DNA of 64,000 nt from the NCBI GenBank assembly GCA_963757265.1, contig CAVWRA010000006.1, forward strand, positions 2,666,001 through 2,730,000. The letters are read 5' to 3'. Below are positions 25,385-36,521 of the stretch, in pieces. The translations under genes were made by a program, and so were the position numbers. This DNA comes from CAIVVT01 sp963757265. GTDB lineage: Bacteria; Acidobacteriota; Terriglobia; Bryobacterales; Bryobacteraceae. How positions within the stretch are numbered: the first letter of the stretch is position 1; every line of letters starts with the position of its first letter. The notes beneath the pieces are model-generated. The model was not told the DNA's origin. It worked only from the letters and a program-made list of their open reading frames with translations, and made no database searches.

Positions 25385-27028
25385 GTGAGACCCGCCGACT
25401 GGGCCGTGATGGCGCTGGCGCTGGCCACGGTCATCTTGTACGGCCTGTGGCGCGCCCGCGGCAAGCAGACCACTCAGCGCTACATGCTGGCCAACAAGCA
25501 GATGCCGTGGTACGCCATGGCGCTGTCGATCATGGCGACGCAGGCCAGTGCCATCACCTTCATTTCCACCACAGGTCAAAGCTACGTCGACGGCATGCGC
25601 TTCGTGCAGTTCTATTTCGGCCTGCCGCTGGCCATGATCCTGATTTGCGCCGTGGCGGTGCCGATATATCACCGCACCCAGGTCTACACGGCCTACGAAT
25701 ACCTGGAACAGCGCTTCGACGCCCGGACCCGCGCGCTGGTGGCGGGCGTGTTCCTGATCCAGCGCGGATTGGGCGTGGGCGTGTCGCTGGCCGCGCCGGC
25801 GGTGGTGATGACGGTGATTCTGGGCTGGCCGGAGTGGGTCACGACGACGGCCATGGGCCTGATCATCGTCATTTACACGGTGAAGGGCGGCATCACGGCC
25901 ATCACGTGGTCGGAATTCCTGCACATGATCATCCTCACCTGCGGCCTCGTCGCGGCATTTCTGACGGCCGTGCTGCTGTTGCCGCCGGGGGTGCATTTCT
26001 CCGATGCGCTGGCCATCGCCGGCGCGGCGCACAAGCTGAATCCGGTGGTTTGGAAGTTCAACCTGGACGACCGCTACAACGTGTGGAGCGGCCTGATCGG
26101 CGGGCTGTTCCTGTCGCTGGCCTACTTCGGCTGCGACCAGAGCCAGGTGCAGCGCTACCTCACCGGCCGCAGCATTACCCAGAGCCGCCTGAGCCTGCTG
26201 TTCAACGCCGTGGCGAAGATCCCGATGCAGTTCAGCATCCTGTTCATCGGGGCGATGGTGTTCGTGTTTTTCGTCTTCGAGAAGCCGCCGGCCATTTTCC
26301 ACGTGCGGGCCTGGGAGCAGGTGCGGCACAGCAGCGCGGGCCGGGCCGTCGAGAAACGCTTCTACGACGCCTGGGCAGCGCGCAAGGAAGCCGCCATGGC
26401 GCCGGCGCAGGCGGGTTTCGGCGAGGCCCAGCAGCGGCTGGACGCGGCGCGGGCCGAGGCCGCGGCGGTGGTGGCGCGGGAGACGGGCGTCGAAGGCACC
26501 GACACGAACTACATCTTCCTGACGTTCGTGACGCGGTACATGCCGGTGGGGCTGGTGGGGCTGCTGATCGCGGCGATCTTTGCGGCGGCGATGAGCACCA
26601 TCAGCGCGGAGATCAACTCGCTGGCCACCGTGACCGTGATCGACATCTACAAGCGCTTCGTGCACGGCACGGCCGGGGACGCGCATTACCTCGTCGTCTC
26701 GCGCGTGGCAACGGCGTTCTGGGGGTTGTACGCGGTGGTCACGGCGCAATACCTGAAGGGCGTCGGGGCGCTGATCGAGACGGTGAACCTGGTCGGCTCG
26801 CTGTTCTACGGCGGGCTGCTGGGGGTCTTCGCGCTGGCGTTCTTCTTCAAGAGAGTGGACGGGCGGGGGGCGTTCTGGGGCGTGCTGGCGGGCGAGGCGG
26901 CGATCTTCTCGGCACGGCTGTTCACGGGGATCGGGTTCCTGTGGTACAACGTGATCGGCGCGACGGTGGTGGTGGCGACGGGCGTCGCGCTGAGCTACGC
27001 GCGGGCGGGAGTTCCGAAGACGAACTGA
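25385..27028 (+). CDS. Sodium:solute symporter (SSS family)
   Basis: About 547 residues. GTG 25385 is preferred because GGAGG lies 7 nt upstream; GTG 25376 is in frame and possible. About thirteen hydrophobic segments are seen. Family features: WYAMALSIMATQASAITFIS (helix 1/2 sodium-site region), TAYEYLEQRFDARTRALVA, YTVKGGITAITWSEFLHM and FAAAMSTISAEINSLATVTV (helix 8 region). A charged Ala-rich insert (about 325-380) may be a coiled coil. Imports an organic solute with sodium across the inner membrane; substrate unknown. Its last roughly 25 codons are echoed by a diverged remnant at 27800-27885. Confidence 0.92.
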   Translation: MRPADWAVMALALATVILYGLWRARGKQTTQRYMLANKQMPWYAMALSIMATQASAITFISTTGQSYVDGMRFVQFYFGLPLAMILICAVAVPIYHRTQVYTAYEYLEQRFDARTRALVAGVFLIQRGLGVGVSLAAPAVVMTVILGWPEWVTTTAMGLIIVIYTVKGGITAITWSEFLHMIILTCGLVAAFLTAVLLLPPGVHFSDALAIAGAAHKLNPVVWKFNLDDRYNVWSGLIGGLFLSLAYFGCDQSQVQRYLTGRSITQSRLSLLFNAVAKIPMQFSILFIGAMVFVFFVFEKPPAIFHVRAWEQVRHSSAGRAVEKRFYDAWAARKEAAMAPAQAGFGEAQQRLDAARAEAAAVVARETGVEGTDTNYIFLTFVTRYMPVGLVGLLIAAIFAAAMSTISAEINSLATVTVIDIYKRFVHGTAGDAHYLVVSRVATAFWGLYAVVTAQYLKGVGALIETVNLVGSLFYGGLLGVFALAFFFKRVDGRGAFWGVLAGEAAIFSARLFTGIGFLWYNVIGATVVVATGVALSYARAGVPKTN

Positions 27029-27055
27029 GAGCGAAGCGACGCGCGCAGGTGCGAG

Positions 27056-27484
27056 TCAGGCCAGCGGATTGCGCCAGCGGAGCCTGGGAAAGCGCGTGAA
27101 ATCGTTGTCCGTCGAGCAGAGCTGAGCGTTGTGCTCGATCGCCAGTGCGGCCAGGTGAGCATCCGAGGTCAGATTCCCGCCAGTCCCGAGTGGCGCAACC
27201 AGGTCACGCAATCTCGTCAAGTGACGCGCCGTGGGCTCGACCACGGTGACCAGCGGCTCCTGGAGCCAGGCATCGACGATGTCAAATGCGGTTTCGACGG
27301 GGAGCGGCCGCTGAAAGAGCCCGGCGCGGGTTGTCAGGCGCAGGAACGCCAGGAGGACAGTCCAGGAGAGTCCAATCGTTTCCGTGCCTGAGATCGCCGC
27401 TTCGAGCCACGCCTTGGCCTTGGCGTGCAGCGGGGCGTCGCGGTTGACGGCGTAGATCAGCAGATTCGCGTCGACGATGATCAT
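27056..27484 (-). CDS. VapC-type PIN-domain toxin
   Basis: 142 residues. The PIN fold begins IIVDANLLIYAVNRDAPLH (first acidic residue Asp near position 4), continues with a Glu-containing helix, then NLTSDAHLAALAIEHNAQL (conserved Asp) and the final STDNDFTRFP (Asp). Four acidic positions are present, consistent with a Mg-dependent RNase. It overlaps the antitoxin gene upstream by 4 nt, the standard toxin-antitoxin arrangement. Likely cleaves tRNA or rRNA when the antitoxin is degraded. It sits between the symporter and a remnant of the symporter 3' end. Confidence 0.9.
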   Translation of the reverse strand: MIIVDANLLIYAVNRDAPLHAKAKAWLEAAISGTETIGLSWTVLLAFLRLTTRAGLFQRPLPVETAFDIVDAWLQEPLVTVVEPTARHLTRLRDLVAPLGTGGNLTSDAHLAALAIEHNAQLCSTDNDFTRFPRLRWRNPLA

Positions 27485-27741
27485 TTCCGCAGCGAGAGCT
27501 TCCGGGCCAACTCCTCATCCTCCATGGCGGAGGCGACGGCGAGCGCCTTGTCCCACCGGAAGAGTTGCTCGGCGCCGAGGGCGACGGACCTTTGAACGAA
27601 ACGGGTGCGCCTCCGCTTGCCCTGGGTCAGACCCGCCCGGACGGCAGAGTTGAGCGCGTCTTTGAAGGAAATGCCGCGCTCCTTCATGGCGGTCTGGAGG
27701 AGCGCCTGCACGTCAGGTTCGAGGGTGATCGTCGTCCTCAT
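27481..27741 (-). CDS. VapB-type antitoxin
   Basis: 86 residues with an N-terminal ribbon-helix-helix (RTTITLEPDVQALLQTAMKE) for DNA binding, then KDALNSAVRAGL typical of VapB antitoxins. The C-terminal part (WDKALAVASAMEDEELARKL) should wrap the PIN toxin. It is the first gene of the module, with an iterated GCATCA cluster immediately upstream that is a good candidate for autoregulation. Confidence 0.88.
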   Translation of the reverse strand: MRTTITLEPDVQALLQTAMKERGISFKDALNSAVRAGLTQGKRRRTRFVQRSVALGAEQLFRWDKALAVASAMEDEELARKLSLRK

Positions 27742-27745
27742 GCCT

Positions 27746-27780
27746 GCATCATAGCATCAATCGATCCAGCATCATGATGC
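27746..27780. promoter_or_regulatory. Iterated GCATCA sites upstream of vapB
   Basis: GCATCA occurs at 27746 and 27754, and a perfect palindrome GCATCATGATGC at 27769-27780, all within 40 bp upstream of the antitoxin ATG. Repeated half-sites plus a palindrome fit an operator for a ribbon-helix-helix antitoxin. Binding is inferred. Confidence 0.5.
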
Positions 27781-27799
27781 ACGCGGAGAGCCGCTCATG

Positions 27800-27885
27800 G
27801 GCGTTGGTTTCCTCTGGTATAACGTCATCCGAGCCACGGTGGTGGTGGCGTCGGGGTGGGGCTGAGCTGCGCGCGCGCGGGATCG
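27800..27885 (+). pseudogene. Remnant of a sodium:solute symporter 3' end
   Basis: Translates to GFLWYNVIRATVVVASG, then drifts out of frame. It aligns by eye with the last codons of the intact symporter (GFLWYNVIGATVVVATG at about 26934-26985), with many synonymous-type differences. No start codon or upstream body is present. It lies between the VapBC operator and carA. It is either an ancestral gene tail left behind after an insertion or a relic paralogue. Confidence 0.75.
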
Positions 27886-27958
27886 GCGTCGGTAAGAGAA
27901 GTTGAACCGCTTTTCTCCGGCGTGTTGAAATGGTTAGAAATCCCCGGAAGGAGTTGCG

Positions 27959-29087
27959 TTGCCGCAGACAGCCATCCTGGCCCTGGAGGACGGAAGCGTT
28001 TATCAGGGTCGCGCGTATGGCGCACGGACCGTGCGCACCGGTGAGGTGGTTTTCAATACCTCCATCACCGGGTATCAGGAAGTTTTCACCGATCCATCGT
28101 ATTCCGGGCAGATCGTCATCCTGACCAATCCGCAGATCGGCAACTACGGCACCAACCCCGGCGACGACGAGGCCGCGCATGCCTGGATCGAGGGACTCGT
28201 GGTGCGCGAGTGGTCGGAACAGGCCAGCAACTGGCGCTCGGAAGAGACGGCCGACGATTACCTGGCGCGGCAGGGCGTGCCGGTGATTTCGGAGCTGGAC
28301 ACGCGCGCGATTGTACGCAAGCTGAGAAGCGGCGGCGTCATGCGGGGCGCGCTGTCGACGGCCGGCGACACGGCGGAGGAACTGGTCGAGATGGCGCGGC
28401 AGAGCCCGTCGATGGCCGGGCTGGACCTGGCGACACGCGTCTCCACCGCACAGCCGTACAAATGGAGCGAAGCGGCTTCCGGGTGCTCGCCTTCGGAGCG
28501 GGTGAGGAACGCCGAGCCGGGGCGATTTCACGTGGTGGCGTTCGACTATGGCATCAAGCGCAATATCCTGCGGCGGCTGGCCAGCGCGGGCTGCCGGCTG
28601 ACGGTGGTGCCGGCGGGCACGGCGGCCGAAGAGGTGCTGGAGCTGAAGCCGGACGGCGTGTTCCTGTCCAATGGTCCGGGAGATCCCGAGCCGCTGACCT
28701 ACCAGGCGGAGCAGATCCGAAAGTTGATCGGGCGGACGCCGGTGTTCGGCATCTGCCTGGGGCACCAGATTATCGGCCTGGCGCTGGGAGGACGGACATT
28801 CAAGCTGAAATTCGGGCACCGGGGAATCAACCATCCGGTGCTGAACACGCGCACGGGCAAGGTGGAGATCACGGTGCAGAACCACGGCTTCTGCGTCGAT
28901 CCGGATTCACTCAAAGACAGCGAGGTCGAGCTGACGCACATCAATCTCAACGACCAGACGGTGGAGGGCTTGCGGCACCGCAGCGAGCCCATCTTCTGCG
29001 TGCAGTACCACCCCGAGGCGGCCCCCGGGCCGCACGATTCGCGCTACCTGTTCGACGAATTCACGGCTCTGATGAAGGAGTTCCAGG

Positions 29088-29095
<8 letters not shown>
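27959..29095 (+). CDS. carA: Carbamoyl-phosphate synthase small subunit
   Basis: 378 residues, normal length, intact. TTG start at 27959, chosen because GGAAGGAG ends 5 nt upstream and the first residues (PQTAILALEDGSVYQG) are the family start. The N-terminal domain contains GEVVFNTSITGYQEV. The C-terminal class I glutamine amidotransferase has VFLSNGPGDPEP, the nucleophile Cys in VFGICLGHQIIGLALGG, and the His/Glu pair in CVQYHPEAAPGP. It releases ammonia from glutamine for carbamoyl phosphate used in arginine and pyrimidine synthesis. It overlaps the carB start (GTG 29088) by 8 nt. Confidence 0.96.
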
Positions 29096-32337
<3,242 letters not shown>

Positions 32338-32397
32338 GTCCTTTCTTGGATCGAGTGTCCCGGCCGGGCGCTCAAGAGGCTGCTCCGTACGAATTCA

Positions 32398-34032
32398 GCG
32401 ATTGAATATGAGTCTGTCGGAGATAGATTCTGGCGCGCATTGAAAACCTGGTGCTGGGCGGGTGCGGAATTCATCCAATCGGAGTGATGAAGAGATTCCG
32501 GACCTGTTCTCTGGATCAGCCGTTCTTGCTGCCGCCGGCGCTGCAGGACTGGTTGCCCGAGGGGCATCTGGCGCGGTTCATCGCGGATGTGGCGGACACG
32601 CTGGATCTCAGCGAGATCTACTCCGTCTACGAGCGCAACGACGGGCGCGGGCTGGCGGCCTATCATCCGCTGATGCTGACGCGCTTGCTGCTGTACGCCT
32701 ATGCCACGGGCCGGCCGAGTTCGCGGCGCATCGAGCGGGCGACCTACGATGATCTGGCCTTCCGTTATCTGGCCGCCGACCAGCACCCCGATCACGACAC
32801 CATCGCGGCCTTCCGGCAGCAGCATCTGGAGGCGCTGGCGAAGCTCTTTGCGCAGGCTTTGCGGCTGTGCCAGCGGGCGGGGCTGGTGAAGCTGGGCACG
32901 GTGGTGATCGACGGCACGAAGGTGCAGGCCAATGCCAGCCCGGCGCGTTCGCTGAGATATCGGGATCTGGATCAGCAGGAGCAGCGGTTGCGGGTGCTGG
33001 TGGATCGGCTGCTGGCCGAAGCCGCGCGCGTTGACGCCGCGGAGGACGTGCGCTTTGGCCAGGCACGACGGGGCGACGAATTGCCGCCCGAGTTGGCGGA
33101 CGCGCAACAGCGGTTGGAAAAGTTGCGCCAGGCCAAACGCGAGCTGGAGCAGGAGGCGCAGCAGAAGCTGGCACAAGCCGAGCGGCAGCATCCAAAGCGC
33201 AAGAGTGGACGCCGGCGCAAGGACCATGAGCCGCCGCCAGAGAGCCTGGCGCAGCGCGAAAAGACCAAAGCGCGCCTGACCCGCGCGCGGCGGGAAGCGG
33301 AAATGCCGACGCGCCACTACAATTTCACGGACCCGGATTCGCGCATGGTGTACGACAACGGAATCAAGACCGTGGTGCAGGGCTACAACGCGCAATTGGC
33401 GGTGGATGGACACGCGCAAATCGTAGTGGCGGCCGAGATCACGCAGCAGGTCAACGACCGGCAGCAGCTGCTGCCCATGGCGGCGGCGGCCAGCGCCGCA
33501 CTGGGCCAGGCGCCGCAAGTCCTGCTGGCCGACGCGGGCTATTGGGACACCGAGAGTCTGCTCGATCCCGCGCTGACGCCGATGACCGTGCTGGTTTCAC
33601 CCGATGGGCGCGGCGGCACGGGCGGCTCACGGCTGCGGGCCGATCATCCGCTCGCCACGCGGATGCGGGCAGCGATCCGCAGCGCCGTGGGACAAGCGAT
33701 CTACCGCACCCGAAAAACGATCGTCGAGCCGGTGATCGGACACATCAAACAACAGCGCGGATTCCGCCAATTCGCGCTGCGCGGCCTCCAAAAAGTGCAG
33801 GCCGAGTGGAAACTGATCTGCCTGACCCACAACCTGCTCAAGCTCCATCGCCACGCGCTGGCGGTGTGAAGGGATCGGACCTGCCCGAGCGCGTTGCCGG
33901 GACCCATGCGCGCTCCGCCAACTCACGCCGCTTGCCGCCCGCATGCGCTAACCGCACGCCAAACCGCCTGCGCCCGACGAGTGAGGCCTCGGCGATTACT
34001 TCTCTCCGACAGGCTCATATACTGTCCCTGGA
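32398..34032. mobile_element. IS1182-family-like insertion sequence
   Basis: Inverted repeats bound the transposase gene: 32407-32423 (TATGAGTCTGTCGGAGA) and 34003-34019, matching at 16 of 17; weaker matching extends the ends to about 32398 and 34032. The element is about 1.6 kb, the usual size for IS1182-type elements. The gap between the carB end and the left repeat (60 bp) shows nothing else. Target duplication was not resolved. Confidence 0.72.
32487..33869 (+). CDS. IS1182-family DDE transposase
   Basis: 460 residues. The N-terminal DUF772-type domain reads FRTCSLDQPFLLPPALQDWL and RYLAADQHPDHDTIAAFRQQ. The first catalytic Asp is in GTVVIDGTKVQANAS. A charged coiled-coil insert (about 170-270) separates it from the second Asp region (QVLLADAGYWDTESL) and the Glu region (RKTIVEPVIGHIKQQRGFRQ). 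Start ATG 32487 (MKRF); the frame is open 12 codons further. The gene is intact, so the element may be active, in contrast to the indel-ridden gene beside it. Confidence 0.92.
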   Translation: MKRFRTCSLDQPFLLPPALQDWLPEGHLARFIADVADTLDLSEIYSVYERNDGRGLAAYHPLMLTRLLLYAYATGRPSSRRIERATYDDLAFRYLAADQHPDHDTIAAFRQQHLEALAKLFAQALRLCQRAGLVKLGTVVIDGTKVQANASPARSLRYRDLDQQEQRLRVLVDRLLAEAARVDAAEDVRFGQARRGDELPPELADAQQRLEKLRQAKRELEQEAQQKLAQAERQHPKRKSGRRRKDHEPPPESLAQREKTKARLTRARREAEMPTRHYNFTDPDSRMVYDNGIKTVVQGYNAQLAVDGHAQIVVAAEITQQVNDRQQLLPMAAAASAALGQAPQVLLADAGYWDTESLLDPALTPMTVLVSPDGRGGTGGSRLRADHPLATRMRAAIRSAVGQAIYRTRKTIVEPVIGHIKQQRGFRQFALRGLQKVQAEWKLICLTHNLLKLHRHALAV

Positions 34033-34086
34033 TTAGGTTGTGCATGCAACTCCTCGCTTGTCCATGTATTTGAATGAAGCGACATG

Positions 34087-34944
34087 GACTAGATTCTGTC
34101 GTCACGAGATGAAGATTTCAAACAAATAGCACATGGATTGTTCTAATTTCGTGTCATGATGGGGCATGAAGTTGGCCCATCGGCGGCATGACATTACGGA
34201 TCGCGTGTGGTCCATTCTGGAGCCACATCTCCCTGGCAGAAAAGGCACTTGGGGCGGTATCGGGCGAGACAACCGCCGCTTCATCAATGCCGTTTTCTGG
34301 ATCCTCCGCACGGGGGCCCCGTGGCGCGATTTGCCGCCCGACTACGGGGACTGGAAGAACACCCATCGCCGCTTCTGCCGCTGGCGCGACAAGGGCACGT
34401 GGGAAGCTCTGCTGGAGCGCTTGATCGATCAGCCGGATTTTGAGTGGCTGATGATCGACGCCAGCCACATCAAGGTCCACCCGCATGGCACCGGAGCGCG
34501 GGGCGGCAACCAGGAAATGGGCCGCACAAAAGGGGGCTCAACACAAAGCTACACTTGGCCGTGGATGCGCATGGTCTGCCGGTCCGAGTTGTTATTACGC
34601 CAGGTCCCACTGCGGATTGTACGCAAGCTAGTCTTCTAATTGAAGGACTTACAGCCCAGAACCTGTTGGCTGACCGGGGTTACGACACGGACGCCATCCT
34701 GGCCCAGGCACGCCGGCAGGGCATGGAGCCCGTCATACCGCCCCAAGGCCGCCGCAAGCTACAACACACCTATGATCGGGACCTGTACAAGCTGAGGCAT
34801 CTGGTGGAGAATGCCTTCCTGCACCTGAAACGATGGCGTGGAATTGCTACGCGGTACGCCAAAAACAGTGCTTCCTTCCTCGCTGCCGTCTATATCCGGT
34901 GTATCGCAATCTGGGCGAGCATCTCGTGACGACAGAATCTAGTC
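34087..34944. mobile_element. IS5-family (IS427-like) insertion sequence
   Basis: Perfect 25-bp inverted repeats at 34087-34111 and 34920-34944 contain CTAGATTCTGTCGTCACGAG. CTAG at both ends may be the target duplication, leaving ends that start ATTCTGTCGTC. About 850 bp, standard for this group. It lies 55 bp after the IS1182-like element. Confidence 0.88.
34166..34929 (+). CDS. IS5/IS427-family transposase made by frameshift
   Basis: The first frame (from ATG 34166) encodes AHRRHDITDRVWSILEPHLP, the DUF4096-type N-terminal domain, through MIDASHIKVHPHG (first catalytic Asp) to GGNQEMGRTKGG. The second frame continues with LNTKLHLAVDAHGLPVRVVI, LLADRGYDTDAIL (second Asp) and ENAFLHLKRWRGIATRYAKN (Glu). 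The shift is at AAAAGGGGG (34528-34536), a slippery run where IS427-type elements use programmed frameshifting to make the full enzyme. Both frames look undamaged. Confidence 0.9.
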
Positions 34945-35116
34945 TGCGATCATTGAGTGTGAAACCGCCCCGGGGCAGAGTCAGGTCGTCCCTTCCCTAT
35001 TCCCCCTTCCCCCATTGTCTATTCCCCACGATGGTAGCGACTTGTATATTCTTTGGGACGCGTTCGGCGGGGACAGATTGTAGAAGCGTTGGGGGCCGAT
35101 CAGGCGCATGGGCGGC

Positions 35117-36238
35117 TCAGAAATCACAGTCTGGCCGGGGCGGCGTGCCTGCCATGGTGGGTTTGGGGGCGCCGTAACGCAAGGTACGGATGATTCCCAC
35201 CGTATAATCCCAGTACATGGACGGATGGAGCTTCCCGTCATGGCCGTACCAGCGTTCGATCGGTAAGCGGGTCCCCGGGTAATCGCGGCTGGTGTCGGCC
35301 GTCCAGACGGCGGAGTCTTCTGTGTAGTCGTTGAACGCGCCGATCATGACGATTCTGGGAAGGGGATTGCTTAGAATCTTATTCCAATTCTCCACATAAT
35401 AGTCGCCTTGCCTTCGCAGTGTGTGCATCCAACCGGCGCCTGCCGGAAGGTGGTTGTCATGGCCCGGTTGCAGATACTCGACTTCGGGATCGAGCAAGAC
35501 TCCCGCGCTGTTCATGGCCCAGCCATAGTCGCCCCGGGCCGCGCTATAGCCGCCGCTCGTGCCGGCCCAGCGGATAGAAAACCGGTTGGCCCAACTCTTG
35601 CTGCCCTTATAATTCGCCCACCGGGTCCGCGCATCTGAATTATAGTCGAGGACCACCAGCAGCGGCTTACCATCGATCTTGTAGTAATCCCCGGACTGAA
35701 ACATGCGATTGTCGAAGATCTCTTCGGCAATGCAGCGCGCCTGCTGTTCGATCACATCATAGCTTTTGGCCGTAGGGTATTCCCGGTCGCCGATAAAGAA
35801 CGACCCGATGCAAAACGCATATCTGATCTTGCAGGAGTGCCGCCCATTCCAAAGTTTGATCCTGGCGCAAACGCTTTTCGACTTTTCTTTGATCCAAGCG
35901 TTTTCGGGACCGTAGTGATTGAAATCGCCGTTCGAGTCGTCGAACACGATGAAGTCGATTTTCGCATCCGCGAGTTGTTGAAGATGGTAATCGATCACAG
36001 TGATGTCTGCGCCGTCGTGCATACCGTATTGCCCGTCGGGCAGAAGCGGTCGATAAGTGCTTAAGGGCCACCAGCCGCCGCCATTGGCATCCCAATTCGC
36101 GCAATACCAAATCCCTACGTCAACGGCCTCGCCATTGCCATTGGTTGCGATTTTCGCTCCATCGATTGGCATGGCAGCGAAAAGCGGGAGCAGCAATACT
36201 GCTAACCAAACAGGACAATTCTTCCACGAAGGAGCCAT
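35117..36238 (-). CDS. Secreted GH99/GH71-like glycoside hydrolase-type protein
   Basis: About 373 residues from ATG 36238, which gives a signal peptide (NCPVWLAVLLLPLFAAMPIDG). The pattern follows WbsX/GH99-type barrels: VGIWYCANWDANGGGWWPL, DITVIDYHLQQLADAKIDFI followed by VFDDSNGDFN, KPLLVVLDYN, and near the C terminus VMIGAFNDYTEDSAVW, which resembles the catalytic N-x-W/Y-x-E segment of that group. The substrate could be an alpha-mannan- or alpha-glucan-like polymer; unproven. Base composition looks less GC-rich than its neighbours. It is the only non-transposon gene in the segment between two carB tails, so it is probably imported cargo. The flank 34945-35116 shows nothing recognisable. 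Confidence 0.65.
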   Translation of the reverse strand: MAPSWKNCPVWLAVLLLPLFAAMPIDGAKIATNGNGEAVDVGIWYCANWDANGGGWWPLSTYRPLLPDGQYGMHDGADITVIDYHLQQLADAKIDFIVFDDSNGDFNHYGPENAWIKEKSKSVCARIKLWNGRHSCKIRYAFCIGSFFIGDREYPTAKSYDVIEQQARCIAEEIFDNRMFQSGDYYKIDGKPLLVVLDYNSDARTRWANYKGSKSWANRFSIRWAGTSGGYSAARGDYGWAMNSAGVLLDPEVEYLQPGHDNHLPAGAGWMHTLRRQGDYYVENWNKILSNPLPRIVMIGAFNDYTEDSAVWTADTSRDYPGTRLPIERWYGHDGKLHPSMYWDYTVGIIRTLRYGAPKPTMAGTPPRPDCDF

Positions 36239-36372
36239 GATGACTGTGCCTCGTAATGCAGGAATCCAGGGACAGCACTCAAGTCCCATTTACCAACGCG
36301 AGCTGGCCCTTGATGCGGTCACGATCATTCTCCGCCCTGGAACGGCCTGGAGGCAAGGGGAACGAGACGTCT

Positions 36373-36484
36373 CCTGCACATGAGCGGTGCGCGGGCCGCG
36401 GCCGAAGCCATCGAGAGCCGGCTACGCGACCCGCTGCGGGTATGGAGCCTGCAGGAGATGCACGCTCCGGCGGCCGCCACCTGA
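36373..36484 (+). pseudogene. Second, diverged carB 3' end
   Basis: CCTGCA then an in-frame segment from ATG 36380 to TGA 36482 encodes SGARAAAEAIESRLRDPLRV and WSLQEMHAPAAAT, the carbamoyl-phosphate synthase large-subunit C terminus. It is homologous but not identical to the tail at 32225-32337 (GARDPMRVWSLQEIHAPA). There is no carB body in front of it; homology stops abruptly at about 36373. This tail is frame-intact, unlike the long copy. The remaining sequence between it and the GH-like gene (36239-36372) shows nothing else. Confidence 0.82.
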
Positions 36485-36521
36485 TCGCCGCCGCAGGCAT
36501 GAATCTCATATATCGCCTCTA

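Noticed and set aside
33542..34036. Plus-strand open frame overlapping the end of the IS1182-type transposase
   Set aside because: A different-frame shadow of the transposase 3' end that runs through the terminal inverted repeat.
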